Program-made: the position numbers and the translations under genes | The notes under the pieces: model-generated | Database searches by the model: none | What the model was told of the DNA's origin: nothing | What the model saw: only the letters and a program-made list of their open reading frames with translations | Shown here: positions 1 to 12,200 of the stretch, piece after piece | How positions within the stretch are numbered: the stretch's first letter is position 1 | Layout: the number at the start of each line of letters is the position of its first letter | Assembly: GCA_010279815.1 (NCBI GenBank) | Contig: QEOQ01000180.1 | Coordinates: 977,036 to 1,041,035, forward strand | Length of the DNA: 64,000 nt | Source: Brachionus plicatilis | Lineage: Eukaryota > Rotifera > Eurotatoria > Ploima > Brachionidae | Reading direction: 5' to 3'

Positions 1-201
1 GTCCTTTAAAAATTTTTAATAAATAGATAAAAAAAAATTTCGAAGAAACTATTTTTTTTTATTTTCTTAATATTTATCATCAAAGTGGCGTTTATTTATC
101 ATTATAAATAAATAAAATATATAATTAATTTAATAATTTATTATTTAATAGAAAAAAGTTTGTTTTAGTTTAGATTTAATTTTTATATAATTTTTTGTCT
201 T

Positions 202-1470
202 TTATGTATTTGTTTCTTTAGCCTGTTTCTTCTTGTTTTTTCTTTGCTCAATTAGGAGCATTATAATTTCAAGAATTAAATTTACAATTTCGGCTAATGA
301 CAAAACACTTATTCCCAAAACGATGCCCATAGTAGAACCAACATTTGACAAAAAATCGGAAAAATGCATAGCTTTATCTTCATCAACTTTGGTATAGATA
401 TCAGACTTATAATAAACATTCAAAGATACACCACGGCGTGAGCTTTTCGTTTCATTTTCCCATCTTATTTTATAATCTTTTTCTCTTTCATAGGCATAAA
501 ACAAGTGAGACAGAGTTACTCTGTAAGTTTGAAGCTCACATTCAATGGGACATTTTGTCAAACATTGATCGTATTGCTTGCTAGATGATAGTTTATATTT
601 AATCATGTTAGAATGATATAAATCCGAACACTTTGGAAATTTTGTGTCCCCATATCTGGGCAGATCAGAATCATAGCAACCCAAATTTTTTGCTAAATAA
701 TCTTGGAAACACAAATATATGCAAATTTGTTGGACATAAGTTTTAATGTAGCGAAAAGTCCAAGAGACATATATTGAATTGATCTTTTCGTTCAAATCCT
801 TGACACAATTACTGTACGGCTTGGGCTTTTTGGTATACAAAGTTCTCTCAATTGCCACATCAGTTTCAGCTCCATAATTTATCAGGTATCCGCTTAAATC
901 TTCAGAAATCCAATCTGGATGATTATGAACATAAAGAGACATGTTTTCTAATTGGCAACAATTTGTCGAGTTATTAAATTCTAATTTCAAATTTAATCCA
1001 TTACTTTTGCCAGTTCTAGACCTTTTTATGGTAGTATGGTGGCCATTAAACTGGTAGCATTTTCTGTAGTTGTCTAAGTAGAACCCAAAGAAGTCAGAAA
1101 TGTTACACTTTTTTCCGTCAAATTCGCATTCCATTAAAAAATCACCAATTGATTCAGTTGAACTTGGATCAAAATTTCCACAATTGTTCTTATCTCGAGA
1201 TTTACATGTGTTCAAATTACAAATAGATATTGTTGGAAAAGTTGGGTCTGCCTTACTGGCTATTTCAAAAGTGGTTATAACTTCATGATTAAGAAAAAAA
1301 GTTAAATTATTTATTATGAGATATAGACCATAGCTTGAAGAAATCATTATACACACAATCCATAATACTTGAATTGACAGCTTTTGAGTTGTAAATATAT
1401 GCGGTAACCCATGGAAAGTTGTCTTCTGGCCCCAAGTCAAACACTTGAATTTAATAGTTTTGACATTCAT
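202..1470 (-). CDS. DEG/ENaC-family sodium channel subunit (copy 1)
   Basis: A single-exon 422-residue protein with the full DEG/ENaC layout: a short cytoplasmic N-terminus with the family His-Gly motif (HG at about 20-21), a first membrane helix at about 32-56, the post-helix FPTISICN motif, a long cysteine-rich extracellular domain (NLGCYD, then CLTKCPIECE), and a second membrane helix near 385-410. The sequence before that helix (FLSNVGSTMG...GIS) matches the selectivity-filter region, with GIS at the usual G-x-S position. Such subunits form trimeric amiloride-type cation channels in the plasma membrane, gated by peptides, acid or force in different animals; the gating stimulus cannot be read here. 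ATG at 1468-1470 is preceded by A/T-rich sequence and no better start is seen. It is the last of three tandem paralogues on this strand. It lacks the intron present in copy 3. Confident in family, not in subtype. Confidence 0.9.
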   Translation of the reverse strand: MNVKTIKFKCLTWGQKTTFHGLPHIFTTQKLSIQVLWIVCIMISSSYGLYLIINNLTFFLNHEVITTFEIASKADPTFPTISICNLNTCKSRDKNNCGNFDPSSTESIGDFLMECEFDGKKCNISDFFGFYLDNYRKCYQFNGHHTTIKRSRTGKSNGLNLKLEFNNSTNCCQLENMSLYVHNHPDWISEDLSGYLINYGAETDVAIERTLYTKKPKPYSNCVKDLNEKINSIYVSWTFRYIKTYVQQICIYLCFQDYLAKNLGCYDSDLPRYGDTKFPKCSDLYHSNMIKYKLSSSKQYDQCLTKCPIECELQTYRVTLSHLFYAYEREKDYKIRWENETKSSRRGVSLNVYYKSDIYTKVDEDKAMHFSDFLSNVGSTMGIVLGISVLSLAEIVNLILEIIMLLIEQRKNKKKQAKETNT

Positions 1471-2444
1471 TTTTTTAAATTAATTTTTTTAAATGAAACT
1501 TAATTCAATCTAAATTTACGTGACTTAAAATGTTATATGTATGTATTGATTTTCAAATTCTAAATAAGCATTTAAATTCATTTGAGGCATTTTAATTCTT
1601 TATTGATATTTGAAAAAAAAATGAACTTAATAGATTCTAGTTTTTCTAATTTAAAAATTAGCTAAAAATTTAATGGAAATTAAAATTTAAAATATTTATT
1701 GAAAAATTATTAAAGATTTTCTGCATTTTTTTTTCGAAGTTAATTTAAAGTTGTTTGATATCCATAAATTTCGATTTAAAAAAAGCTATTACTAAAAATT
1801 TTAAATGATGGAGACATATTTCAATAAGTTTGAAAAAGCGGATAAAAACGAAATCATTTAAAAATTGAAATGTTAGAAAAAAGCAATTAACTTTATTATT
1901 TATTTTTTTAAAGATTAAAATTTTTGTATTTTTTATTAAAATTAGCGATACCAAAGCATTATTTTCTTTTTTTTTATTCTTAAGCGATGCTTTTAATTTT
2001 CCTATTTTTCTAATTTTTATTAAAAATTTTGATCTCTGAGATTTCATCCATTGAGACAACAATTTGTTTCTATAAAATTATTCAAAACCAATTTCAAAGT
2101 GAATTTTAATTGAACTTCATGTAATTTGATTTGTAAATTCAAGTTATAAAAATAAAAAAAATATCATTTATCAATTAAATATATTTTATTAAAATTTTGT
2201 TTATTTTCGAAAATATTAAAACAATAAAAAAAAATCATTTTTATTTCTTCATTCAAATGTACAAATTTAAAGCAAAAGTCTAATAAAGCACATGCATAAA
2301 ATTTAAATCTAAAATTTTAAAATTCTTAAAAATTGATGAACGCCTAGAAAATTAAATTGATGATTGTTTGTATAAATAATTAATTACCTTTTCTGTGTTT
2401 CAGTACTGTTAAACAAAATCGGTTTGGTATCAACACAACAAAGT
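1471..2444. other. intergenic, no gene seen
   Basis: AT-rich spacer between DEG/ENaC copies 1 and 2. A 105-codon open frame on the minus strand (1745-2062) consists almost only of Lys, Phe, Leu, Ile and Asn codons and looks like chance. No repeat or RNA gene recognised. Confidence 0.5.
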
Positions 2445-3881
2445 CTATTTTTTGGAATTTTTAATCTTATTATTTTTTTGTTGAATAAAACTGTAAAAAT
2501 AGATAACACATATTTCTATTAAAAATTCTATAAACTCAAGGATGCTTATTAAGCTTAGTCCTAAAAATAGGCCCAATGTTCCACCAATATTTGAAATAAA
2601 AACTTCATTGCTAATCTTTGGCTTTTGTCTCACATTTGTAACCAAATCGCTTTTAAAGTAAATTTTCACAGATAAAACACTAGTTAAAGCTTTTTTGTAT
2701 TCATTTTCAAATTGATGATTTTCAAAATCAAAATTTTTGCTTATATTCTCATTGTACATCATTATCTTTGAATAGGTTTTAGTTGGAAATAGTGAACTGG
2801 AAACTGTAAGGTCATATTTAGTGTACTCGCATTCTTGTGGGCACTCTTTTAAACACCCTTTGTCCAATGACTTTCCATAATAGGTCTCCTTTATCTCTTC
2901 AATTTTATCATTGCCACACTCTTGGTAAAGATTTTTCCTATCGAAAGGCAAATACCTGTCATAGCATCCAAAGTTTTTGACAAAAAATTCTTGATCACAA
3001 AATTTAAAACAGGTTGCTTGCGAGTAGCCTCCAGTGTAGTTAAAGGTTTTCAGTACTAGTTGGCTATTCTCTTTGTTATTTTGATCTATGCAGTTTGAAT
3101 AAGGTTTGGACTTTCGGCTGATAAATGTTCGATCCACAGCAATATTGGTTTCTGTTCCAGTTGAAAGTTGGACTCCATAAGCATCATTTCCAATAAAATT
3201 GCTCGCATTATGCAAATAAACTGAAAGACCACGAGTGCTTGGCAATGGTGAAAAGCATTTACTCTTTAAGCCTATGAACAATTCCATCTCAAGTCCATAT
3301 GCTTTACCATATCTCCGGGAAAGTCTTGGTTTGCCCAAATTACCATTGAATCTAAAACATTTCTGAAATTCATTTAGCTGAAAATATTCAAAATCATTTA
3401 CAGAACAAAGATCACCACTAAAATGACAACTTATTACGATGTTTTTTAATGGACTAATCATGGTCAGGTTACATTTTTGAACAGAATCACTTAGAAGAAT
3501 TTTAATTATATCTGGTAAAGGAATAGACAATAGATCATGTTTAGAAGTAATTTGTCTTGTTTGGTTTAGTTTTTGGATCAAGATTTCTTCATCTAAGATG
3601 TTTATCTCTTCATTACATAATTGTAGTTTGCAAAAAGATACGGTTGGAAATACAAAGTTTGTGTCTCGAGAAATTTTAATCACTGTTTCAACATCATGCT
3701 TTGAAAATTTGACCAAGTCTTTGATTAGGAAAGAGGCACATGCTGTGAATGCAGCGAAGAAACAAATAAGCCAAAATGTTTTGACAGGTTTCGTTTCGGA
3801 AATTTTTATTAGTGGTATTCCATGCAATTTGGTATTATCGAACCAATGGTCAAATTTTTCTTGAAGTATGTTTTTCAGCAT
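2445..3881 (-). CDS. DEG/ENaC-family sodium channel subunit (copy 2)
   Basis: A single-exon channel of 478 residues starting at the ATG at 3879-3881; the open frame extends further upstream but only to a GTG, so this ATG is preferred. It has HG in KLHGIP near residue 20, a first membrane helix (TFWLICFFAAFTACASFLI), the FPTVSFCKL motif, a cysteine-rich extracellular domain (NFGCYD, CLKECPQECEY), and a terminal helix preceded by FISNIGGTLGLFLGLS, with GLS at the filter. It has extra extracellular residues near 85-135 compared with copy 1. It is a plasma-membrane cation channel subunit by family. It resembles copy 3 more than copy 1: CPQECEYTKYDLTVSSS here corresponds to CPKECEFVKYDSTVSSS there. 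The intron that copy 3 carries at this site is absent. Confidence 0.9.
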   Translation of the reverse strand: MLKNILQEKFDHWFDNTKLHGIPLIKISETKPVKTFWLICFFAAFTACASFLIKDLVKFSKHDVETVIKISRDTNFVFPTVSFCKLQLCNEEINILDEEILIQKLNQTRQITSKHDLLSIPLPDIIKILLSDSVQKCNLTMISPLKNIVISCHFSGDLCSVNDFEYFQLNEFQKCFRFNGNLGKPRLSRRYGKAYGLEMELFIGLKSKCFSPLPSTRGLSVYLHNASNFIGNDAYGVQLSTGTETNIAVDRTFISRKSKPYSNCIDQNNKENSQLVLKTFNYTGGYSQATCFKFCDQEFFVKNFGCYDRYLPFDRKNLYQECGNDKIEEIKETYYGKSLDKGCLKECPQECEYTKYDLTVSSSLFPTKTYSKIMMYNENISKNFDFENHQFENEYKKALTSVLSVKIYFKSDLVTNVRQKPKISNEVFISNIGGTLGLFLGLSLISILEFIEFLIEICVIYFYSFIQQKNNKIKNSKK

Positions 3882-6024
3882 TTTAAAAATAATAAATTGA
3901 AGATTCACTTTAAAAATTTGTTTTATAACATTTAATATTTAATGATTTAATTTAAAAGCTATTAGATAAAAGAAAGAAATTTAACACGTACAACATTTTT
4001 TTTATGTTTTATTTGAATTATTTTTATCGAGGAATTGGTAATTTAATTCATCAGTAAGTTGTTCATGACTTAAGTTTAATTTTAAGAACTATAATAAGTT
4101 TTTTTTTAAACTTTTAAATATATCATAATTATTAATAATAATAAACAACAGGGAATGAATGTATTTGCTAGTTAAAAGATGTTTGAGCTAATCAATAATT
4201 TATCATTAGAGCCTTTGGAAGTTATTGATTTTCTACTTAACATGTGTGATATTCTCCACAATGATAAATTAAAAAAATTATTATTAAACGATAATTAATT
4301 TTTTGTACAATTATGCAAAATCTGCCAATTAATTGCGTCTTATCTAACCATTACACGTAAAAAAACGTTTCATCACACTAAAAAACTCTTTCAGCTTTTA
4401 AACATACTTTTTATTGGCATAGAACAGAGTTGTTTAAAAGTCATAAGTTTCAAGTCAAGTCCAAGTCCGAATTTTTTTTTCTTTCAAAAGTCCAAAAACT
4501 TTTCAATTTTTTTCACCCATACTTTGTTACCCATACTTTAAGCACTCACTTCCTTGATGATCAACTCGTGTTTAAATCATATATATATATAGAATACGTG
4601 ACTATGTTATTTAATTAACACGCCTCGCAATACTTCTAGAATCAGAATGGAATTCTATTCATGACTAGAAAATTCTTAAAGAATTTAAAATAATAAATTG
4701 TGTTAATCTAGATAACTCGAAGTTCCGAGATCCCAGAGTCAATTTTTTTACGGACTTTAAAATTATTTTTTTTGACTTAGACTTTATTTTGGGACTTTTA
4801 AATTATTTATGATAAAAAAGGATGAAATCAGCTAGATATTTTTATCAAAAAATAGATAAAAGACCAAAAACTTAATAAATTTTTTTGTAAATAAAGAAAT
4901 TATTTGCAAGAACAATAAATAAATTAAACTATATAAAAATGGGTGATTAAATTTTTTTCTTTTATTGCGTCTCATTTGAAAATAATTTCTGACTAGAACA
5001 TTTGATGTCATATATAAAAAAAAATATCTAACTTAATTGATTAAAATAAATAATTCTTATTCTTATAGCCATTATTTCAATTTGAGCACAATTTATTTTC
5101 TAAATTTTGGGTACCATTGTCCAGTAAGAAATTTGACAAAGGTACTCAATTATACTTGTGTGTGTCCATTTATTGCCTTTAATTTAAACATTTTTGATAC
5201 TTTGATGGACTTTTTCTAAATCTATAAAGTCCCAATAACAGTTGATAAATTGTTTATTTTCCTCTTCTCAAAACATTAGCTTCATCATCAACATCATCGG
5301 TATCCAATATTGAGTCGACACTGTTATTCAAGAAGATACTTTCGCTGCTTCACATTTTTTCCTAAACTTATGTAAGATTTTAAATAGAACGTAATAATAA
5401 TTAACTTTTATTATAAAAAAGACGTGAGATTTTTTATTTTTTTGATAAAATAAGTTTTGAATTTATTTTTGAATTTTATTAACACGAAAATCTAAATAAA
5501 TAACAAATTTTTAAATTTATGTTAAGAAAAAAATATCACTAGAACTTCAGTTTCAGTTTTTAAAATCAGTTTTCAAAACTGATTTATAAAAGAATTTATA
5601 AAATTTGAAAAGCCATGTACGATCAGTTTCTAATTTGAAAAATTTGGAAATTAAAGCCTCAAATGAATCAAACAATCGATCAAAATGTGACAAAAATATT
5701 TTCAAAAAATTAAACTATATCGTTTTTTTTTTGGGTAAAAATTCCAGTTATTTTGAATCTTGTTTATAATCCATCATAAAATATTCAAAACGATCATTAA
5801 CATTAATGAATGCAATTTTGAATTATAAGTAAATTGAAATGTTATTAGATAAATAATGAAAATATTAAAATTCATGGTCATCTAATTAAATTTTCATTAT
5901 AAATTCTTTAAAAATTTTTTATTTCAAAATCATCATAAATATGTAAAATTACCACAAATAATCAATTAAATCATTAAATTTTTTTTTCTTTAATCGTTTA
6001 ATCCTCAATTAAGGGTTAATTATT
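3882..6024. other. intergenic with MITE remnant and two coding-like scraps
   Basis: A 2.1-kb spacer between DEG/ENaC copies 2 and 3. It holds a degraded hAT-like inverted-repeat element (4425 to about 4810, listed separately) and two short minus-strand stretches with coding-like composition (about 5256-5345 and 5560-5712) that could be decayed transposase or lost exons. Otherwise plain AT-rich sequence. Confidence 0.45.
4425..4810. mobile_element. degraded hAT-like MITE (CAGAG family, copy 1)
   Basis: It begins CAGAGTTGTTTAAAAGTC, a sequence also starting at 14327 and 43966. Near 4775-4800 the strand reads toward GGGACTTTTAAA, the inverted counterpart of that end, with runs of AAGTCCAAGTC-type sequence in both arms. 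The right tip is too decayed to define, and no 8-bp target duplication could be matched. Family assignment rests on the intact copy at 43966-44223. Confidence 0.5.
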
Positions 6025-7501
6025 TTATTGCTTTTTTTTACAATTTAATTTCTTTTTTAAATTGAAGATCAATTCGAGAAAAAATTCCAAAATTTCCACA
6101 ACACTCAAAAAACTGAAGCCTATAAACAACCCCATTACCCCTCCTAGGTTCGAAATCAAACTCATAAACAAAATAGCCGGTTTTTCTGTTATTTCAGTAA
6201 TTGATCCTGTTTTAAAGTAAACATTGACCGTCACCATATTTTCGTCACTTTCCTCATATTCGTATTCAGTAGCTGAACTTGATACTGTTGAATCGTATTT
6301 CACAAATTCACATTCTAAATAAATTTTTCCTTTTTATTAAATTAATTTAAAAATTCAAAATACCTTTTGGACATTTTGACAGACAAGGTAGTTCATTTAT
6401 TCCATTGTAGAACAATTTTCTTATCAAATATTGACAAGTGTACAAAGAATCAATAAATTTTGTACAGTTTTTTACATTCTCAGGATTAAACTTATACAAA
6501 AAGTTTTCATAACAATCACAGTTTTTTATCAAGAATTTTTGGTAACACAATTGTAGACAATATTGTTGGGTATAAACATTGATCAATTGTATAGTTTCCT
6601 CTATCAAACTTTTGTCTTCAATTTTGACTAATTTTAAGTCTTTGTAGCAGTCACTATATGGTTCTGGAAGCTTTTTGACACTTGTTAATTCCATAGCTAT
6701 GTCAACTTGAGTGTTTGGCTGAACCAAAATAGCGTCATCATCTTCAGTTAGACTGTAGCTAGGTTCGTGTATGTAAACTGCCAAGCCGGAAGTAGTAGTA
6801 AATGGAGAATTGCATTTTTTGTCACTACCCAATTTCAGCCCAATTGTTAATCCATGATTTTTGTCAAATCTAGAAATATTTCTAATAGGGATTTCTTGAT
6901 TGTGAATATTGTGGCCTGAATTAAATTTGAAGCATTTGGTGAATTCTCCAATTCCGTAAAACTCAAAATCTTCATGTGAACTCTTGTCTTGATTAAAAGA
7001 GCAGTTGATAAGCATTCTTTCTAGGAGACCTGATGTTTCTTTTAGTACATTTTCCAAACTAAAAGGATCATATTTGCGCAAAAAAACTTCTCTGGCCCAA
7101 AACAAATTGGTTTTTATGTTTTTCTCTCTCAGATTTCTCTCTATTTCATTATCATTGTTTCTATTTAAGCGGGTCTCTTCATTTTGTTTATGCTTTTTAA
7201 GATATGTCGAAAAGTCATAATTTTCAAATCCACAAAGCTCAAGATTACAAACTGTAACCGTAGGAAATTCTAGCTTATTTTTTCTAACAACTTTCAACTC
7301 AGTATGAACATCGAATTTTAAATACTCGATTATATTTTTTTCCACAAACCAGATTGCCAAAGAGGAAAAAATTACAAATAATATGAGCCAGAAGTATTTG
7401 TTAAATGGTCTCTTTGATAGGAATATGTTTGAAAGGCCATGAATTGAAGTCTTTTCTACAAGAGCTTCAAGATTTTTGGAAAATTGCTTCTCAGAACTCA
7501 T
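6025..7501 (-). CDS. DEG/ENaC-family sodium channel subunit (copy 3), two exons
   Basis: Exons 7501-6364 and 6314-6025 join across a 49-bp intron (6363-6315; donor AAAG^GTATTT, acceptor TTTAG^AA, phase 1) to give 475 residues. The join restores CPKECEFVKYDSTVSSS, matching CPQECEYTKYDLTVSSS of copy 2, which supports the splice. The ATG at 7499-7501 is used because further upstream the frame reaches only a TTG. Features: HG in SIHGLS, first membrane helix (KYFWLILFVIFSSLAIWFV), FPTVTVCNLELC, an acidic-basic insertion after it (about 105-140), a cysteine-rich domain with NCDCYENFL, and LISNLGGVMGLFIGFS before the second helix, with GFS at the filter. It is a plasma-membrane cation channel subunit by family. 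It is the first of three head-to-tail paralogues and the only one with an intron. Confidence 0.9.
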
Positions 7502-9138
7502 TTCTTCAAAATTTTTCAAATCATAAAATAATTAAATTTACATTAGGTTTTATTAAAAGAGAAGATTGAAATATTAATTCTAAATTTGAATGTGACTTTG
7601 AATCAAAATACTTCCAATTCTATAATCATCGTATAACAATCCTCTTTTAAATGAACAAATAACATTTTAAAAATAATTAAATATTTATTTTTTAATCGAC
7701 TCCTATAATGCAATTAATTTCGGTTTTAGAAAAATTGAGGTATTGTCAATGACGCTAGTATGGTTATTTTTTTAATACCAGCATCAATCCTTTTTATTGG
7801 AAAAAATTTAAAAAAAAAAAATTTGTCTGGAAGATACAGTATATCGTTTATGTAGGCTCATATTTTTGTTTGAAAATTGAAGCCATGAACTGACCTGGCT
7901 ACAAAGCTCAATACGTCTTGCGACGTATTTCGCATAGTCAAACTATGGTTAATTTAATGGTTAGCTTTATTTAACTTATTTCTTCATTAATCAATTTTTC
8001 AATAAAATCAATAAAAGTCTTAGTTTGCTACAAGATTTTATTATATTTATTAAATATAAGATTTTAAAAAATTTAAAAAATTAAAAAAGGACACATGAAG
8101 TACATAAAAGAAACATAATATATACAGCACTTTAAAGTTCCATGCTAGATATTTATGACCTCGTTGGCAATAGATGGAAAAATTCGAAATAAGCTCGAAC
8201 TTTTCGCTGAAAAAGTTGCAATTTCAATTTGTTTGAACTCTCAGGGTCCCAAAATTAAAGAGAACTTAAACATTAGATCAAACTTGACTTCGAACTTTTA
8301 AAACAAGTTAAAAGAGATATGAAATAATTAAAATTTAAAAAATGAAACCCAATTCAAATACCGTATTCCCTCGTTCGATATTGCAGCCTCAGAATCCAAA
8401 CTTTGACGCAGGCAATAAACACCATCTCGCCCATGTTAAAACATTCTTAACTTACACCGCATGCGTCAAAGTTGTGTTTCGAGTCTTGACCCACGTTGAA
8501 AGTAAAGATTTTTAATTTAATGCAGCATTAACAATAGAGTTTCTGTCAAAAATATAAAAAATATTTTTTTGAATTATGCATTTGATGCATCATCACAAAT
8601 TAAACAGAAAAAAAAACTAAAAATGAATTTTTTTATTATTCGATTAAAAAAAATAAAATGTGACTTTTGACAAGGCATTACTATTTAGAAAAATTTAAAA
8701 TTGACAAGAAAAATATGGTAAATATTTTAAAAAATAATAAAAATTAAATATCGAGTCGAAATAACTATGAGAATTAAAAAAAACAAGAGTTAATCACTTG
8801 AAGTTTTTGTCTTTTTATTTACTATTTATTTAATTAATAAATTGTTTTGCGCAATGTTTAATCGAACTAATTAAATTAACCTCTTATGGTTAATTATTTT
8901 TTTGATTCAGATATATATTACTGTATATTTTCTCAAAGAAGCTAAAAAACGAAAATCGAAAATAAATGAATGTACAAAATTCAAAAGATTTATTAAAAAA
9001 TATTCTTGCTAATTTTTTTAATAAATAAAAATAAAAATTCTGATTTTTAGTGCAGTTCTAAAATTTTAAATTCATTGGTAAAAATAGGAAAATTAAACTA
9101 AAAAGATTAGAGATTTATAAATTAAAAACAAACCCAAT
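7502..9138. other. intergenic, contains foldback repeat
   Basis: Upstream of DEG/ENaC copy 3 and before the LINE target duplication. Apart from the dispersed repeat at 8360-8481 it is AT-rich with no gene seen. A small hairpin lies near 7760-7795 (GCTAGTAT ... AATACCAGC). Confidence 0.45.
8360..8481 (-). repeat. dispersed palindromic repeat, copy A
   Basis: Its reverse complement matches 35969-36095 over about 120 bp with only a few differences. The unit is itself palindromic: AACTTTGACGCATGCGG on one side and CCTGCGTCAAAGTT on the other enclose a central TTTTAACATGGGCGAGATGG. It is clearly GC-richer than its surroundings. It fits a small foldback transposon; no target duplication was identified. 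Confidence 0.7.
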
Positions 9139-9217
9139 ATTAGACTTAAATATATTATTTTCATGTTTCTTTCTTTAAGTCTTTTCATTTATTCATTTTA
9201 TCATCGCTTTATCTAAA
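9139..9217 (+). repeat. 79-bp target-site duplication, left copy
   Basis: Bases 9139-9217 are identical to 12268-12346 over all 79 positions, starting ATTAGACTTAAATATATT and ending CGCTTTATCTAAA. They flank the LINE at 9218-12267, so they are read as a target-site duplication made at insertion. Confidence 0.9.
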
Positions 9218-12200
9218 AAAAAATTCAACAAAATTCAACTGATTTAGAGAACGCAATTTATGTTTTAAAAAAGAGAATTATATTTAAAAAAGCGAGAAGA
9301 GACTCAAAAGTAGGTAGAGCTGCTGGTGGCTTAGCATTTATAGTTGATAACAATTTAGAGTATACACACAAGTTCTATGGTCATCGCATCGGGAAATTGA
9401 CAATCGGATGTCTGATTATATTAAATGTTTATCTCACGTATAATAATGGTACCATGAAAAATGATGACGACTTTTTGAGCGAATTACTTTTACTCCACGA
9501 GATTATACAGGAAGATAAAAATAGCAAACAATTTGTCATCATCGGTGACTTTAACGCTGATCCAATGAAAATAAATCGACGTACGAAAGAACTTTTCAAC
9601 TTCTTGACCAGAAATAGACTAACAATGAGAGACATCTACACAAGTCAGTCGGTGGATTTCACTTACCTACGTTTAGATAAAAATGGAAGACAGCTTAAAA
9701 GTTGGATTGACCACTGCGTAACACAGTCAAGAAACACCAATATAAGAGAAGCAGAAATACTTATCAGTAAATCTAACCTCGGCGAACACAAGGCAATTTC
9801 AACTGAATACTGTTCTAAAAATGAGAGGATAACAATTAATAGAACCGAAGCAATTAAGTTAAAACCATCAATAAAATGGCATAACCAAAATGAGCTAACC
9901 GTGTACCAACAAAAACTTGATAACAACCTACGTAAGCTTACCTATGAACTAAAACAACTAAAGCAAGAAACGGACAAAAGTATACTTAAAACGTTAGTCA
10001 CCAAAATGATCAATGAGCTGTCATACGCACTAATAGACGCCACAAAGAAGACCCACAACGAAAAACTAAATAATAAGAGAAAGAAAAATGGCAGCAAAAT
10101 CAAACGCAACAGTTGGTGGGACTCGACTATTCAAGAGCTGCACAATGTAGTGGTCCAAAAATACCTGGAATATAGAAGCTCAAATTTCGGTAGTAATCTC
10201 AAGAAAGACTTCACCGAAGCCAAGAGAAATTTCCGTGCACGGAAAAGATACAATTTAAAATTACAGAGAGACCGAAGTCTTAGAAAAATAGATGCATTAT
10301 TCCGCCTAAATAAACAAGACTTCTGGAAGCAGATTAAGCGCAAACTCAATGATCCGAACCAGGTAGATATTGATATACAGAGACTGGGTAATGAGTACGC
10401 TAAGATGTTCAATAACCAAAATCCTGTAGCACATTCTACTATGGAAGCTGCCAAGAATGGTGTAGTAGACTATTTAGAGAACCATGAGAACACTGTGTTT
10501 AACTTTAAGATTTACCAAAAGACCCTGAGAGACATTATAGGAAAACTCCCGAATGGGAAGAGTGTTGGCTTTTGTGGGGTCAGTAAAGAAATGCTAAAAT
10601 ATGGCAGCAATGACTTAATGTATGAAATACTAGAGACAGTATTTGAGAAAATGATAAACCATCAAATAGTACCCGATTTCTTTAACATCTCAATCCTTAA
10701 GCCAATTATTAAAGATAAGAATAAAGAGAATGACGACATAAACAACCTAAGGCCAGTTGCCATATCCGATGTATATGCCAACATATACGAATCACTGATC
10801 TTGAAAGAAATTGAAAACACGTACACAGACAAAGAGAAACAGTTTGGATTCAAAAGAAAGTCATCATGCCCACATGCGATCTTTGTGTTAAACCATGCGA
10901 TAAAACTGAGTAAATTTTTTGGTAAACGTCTATATGTCTGTGCAATAGATGCCTCAAAGGCATTTGATAAAGTTAATAGGGACATTCTTTGGTCAAAACT
11001 AATAGCTAAAAACTTTAGCCCAGTTATAATTATATCAATCATTAAATATTATAAAGAGTCTCAAATGTTTGTAATGAACGGTGTTAAATGTTCGGACATT
11101 TTTAAAACAACTGATGGGGTTAGACAAGGTGGTACACTTTCACCCAAACTATTTGCTATATATCTTGAAGAATTAATTTGGCTAATTGAAGAAAGTAGTA
11201 CTGGGCTTAGAGCAGGTGGTATTAAACTGGACATTGTGGCATATGCAGATGATGTACTATTGATTAGTACGACCAAATTTGCTCTGCAGCAGCAACTATA
11301 TATTGTCCAAGAATACGGTAATCGAAACGGTATTAAATATAACCCAACAAAAACAGTTTACATGATATTTAACGGAAAAATCAACCGCAAGAAAACAGAG
11401 TTAATAGAGGACTCTTGGCAAGATGAGCTAGAATTAGACAACATCATAATAGAGTCGGTTTCAAGTATGAGATACTTGGGAGTTGAAATCAGTGAAGAGG
11501 CCCGGCTTACAGAACACCTAGCTAAACGTAAACGACTTGTACACCAAGCCATTAGCAAACTAAGATCAACTGGACTCTTTACAGCACACATCCACCCAAC
11601 AATGAAAGGACAGCTCTATAAAACTTATATTAGACCAATTCTACTCTATGGCATAGAAACATTCTATTTAAAACGCACTGAAATCAATGAATTCAAGCGA
11701 TTTGAAGGAAACATTGTCAAAATCATAATGGACATTTCAACAAGGTGTAGGACGAGGAAACTGTTTCACGCAATGAACATTGAGCCGACCGAACACAAAA
11801 TAAAGCTAATCAAATTAGACTTCTTTCTCAGGCTGGACTCAAATCGGCTAACCAGTGAACTTATAAAATATATGGGTGATATTGATATCAAGGATGACAT
11901 TGTGAGCGAGATTTTTGAGATAACAGAAATACTTGACTTTTGCACAAGTGTGACTATCCAAGAAGCATGTGCTGCAAAAATTTATATAATCAAAGATGAA
12001 ATAAGGTGCGAGAGAGAAGGTGAACAGGTAAAAGAACTGAGAAGAATATTTGACACGAAGGACCGAAGCACAATTCCAAAGAAAATTTTTGAAAAACTAA
12101 AATTTTGAAATTTCCTTTTTTTTTTTTTCTGAGCTTATTTTTTTATCTGTTTTTTCTCTTTTTTAGGACTTGCTTTTTATGTAAATACTGCACGCTTTAT

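Noticed and set aside
1745..2062. 105-codon minus-strand open frame
   Set aside because: Almost only Lys, Phe, Leu, Ile and Asn; typical of chance frames in AT-rich DNA; no motif.
3882..3908. Upstream extension of DEG/ENaC copy 2 by nine codons
   Set aside because: It would start at GTG; the ATG at 3879-3881 has better context and leaves a normal N-terminus.
9429..11591. Several minus-strand open frames of 68-126 codons
   Set aside because: Antisense shadows of the LINE reverse-transcriptase frame.
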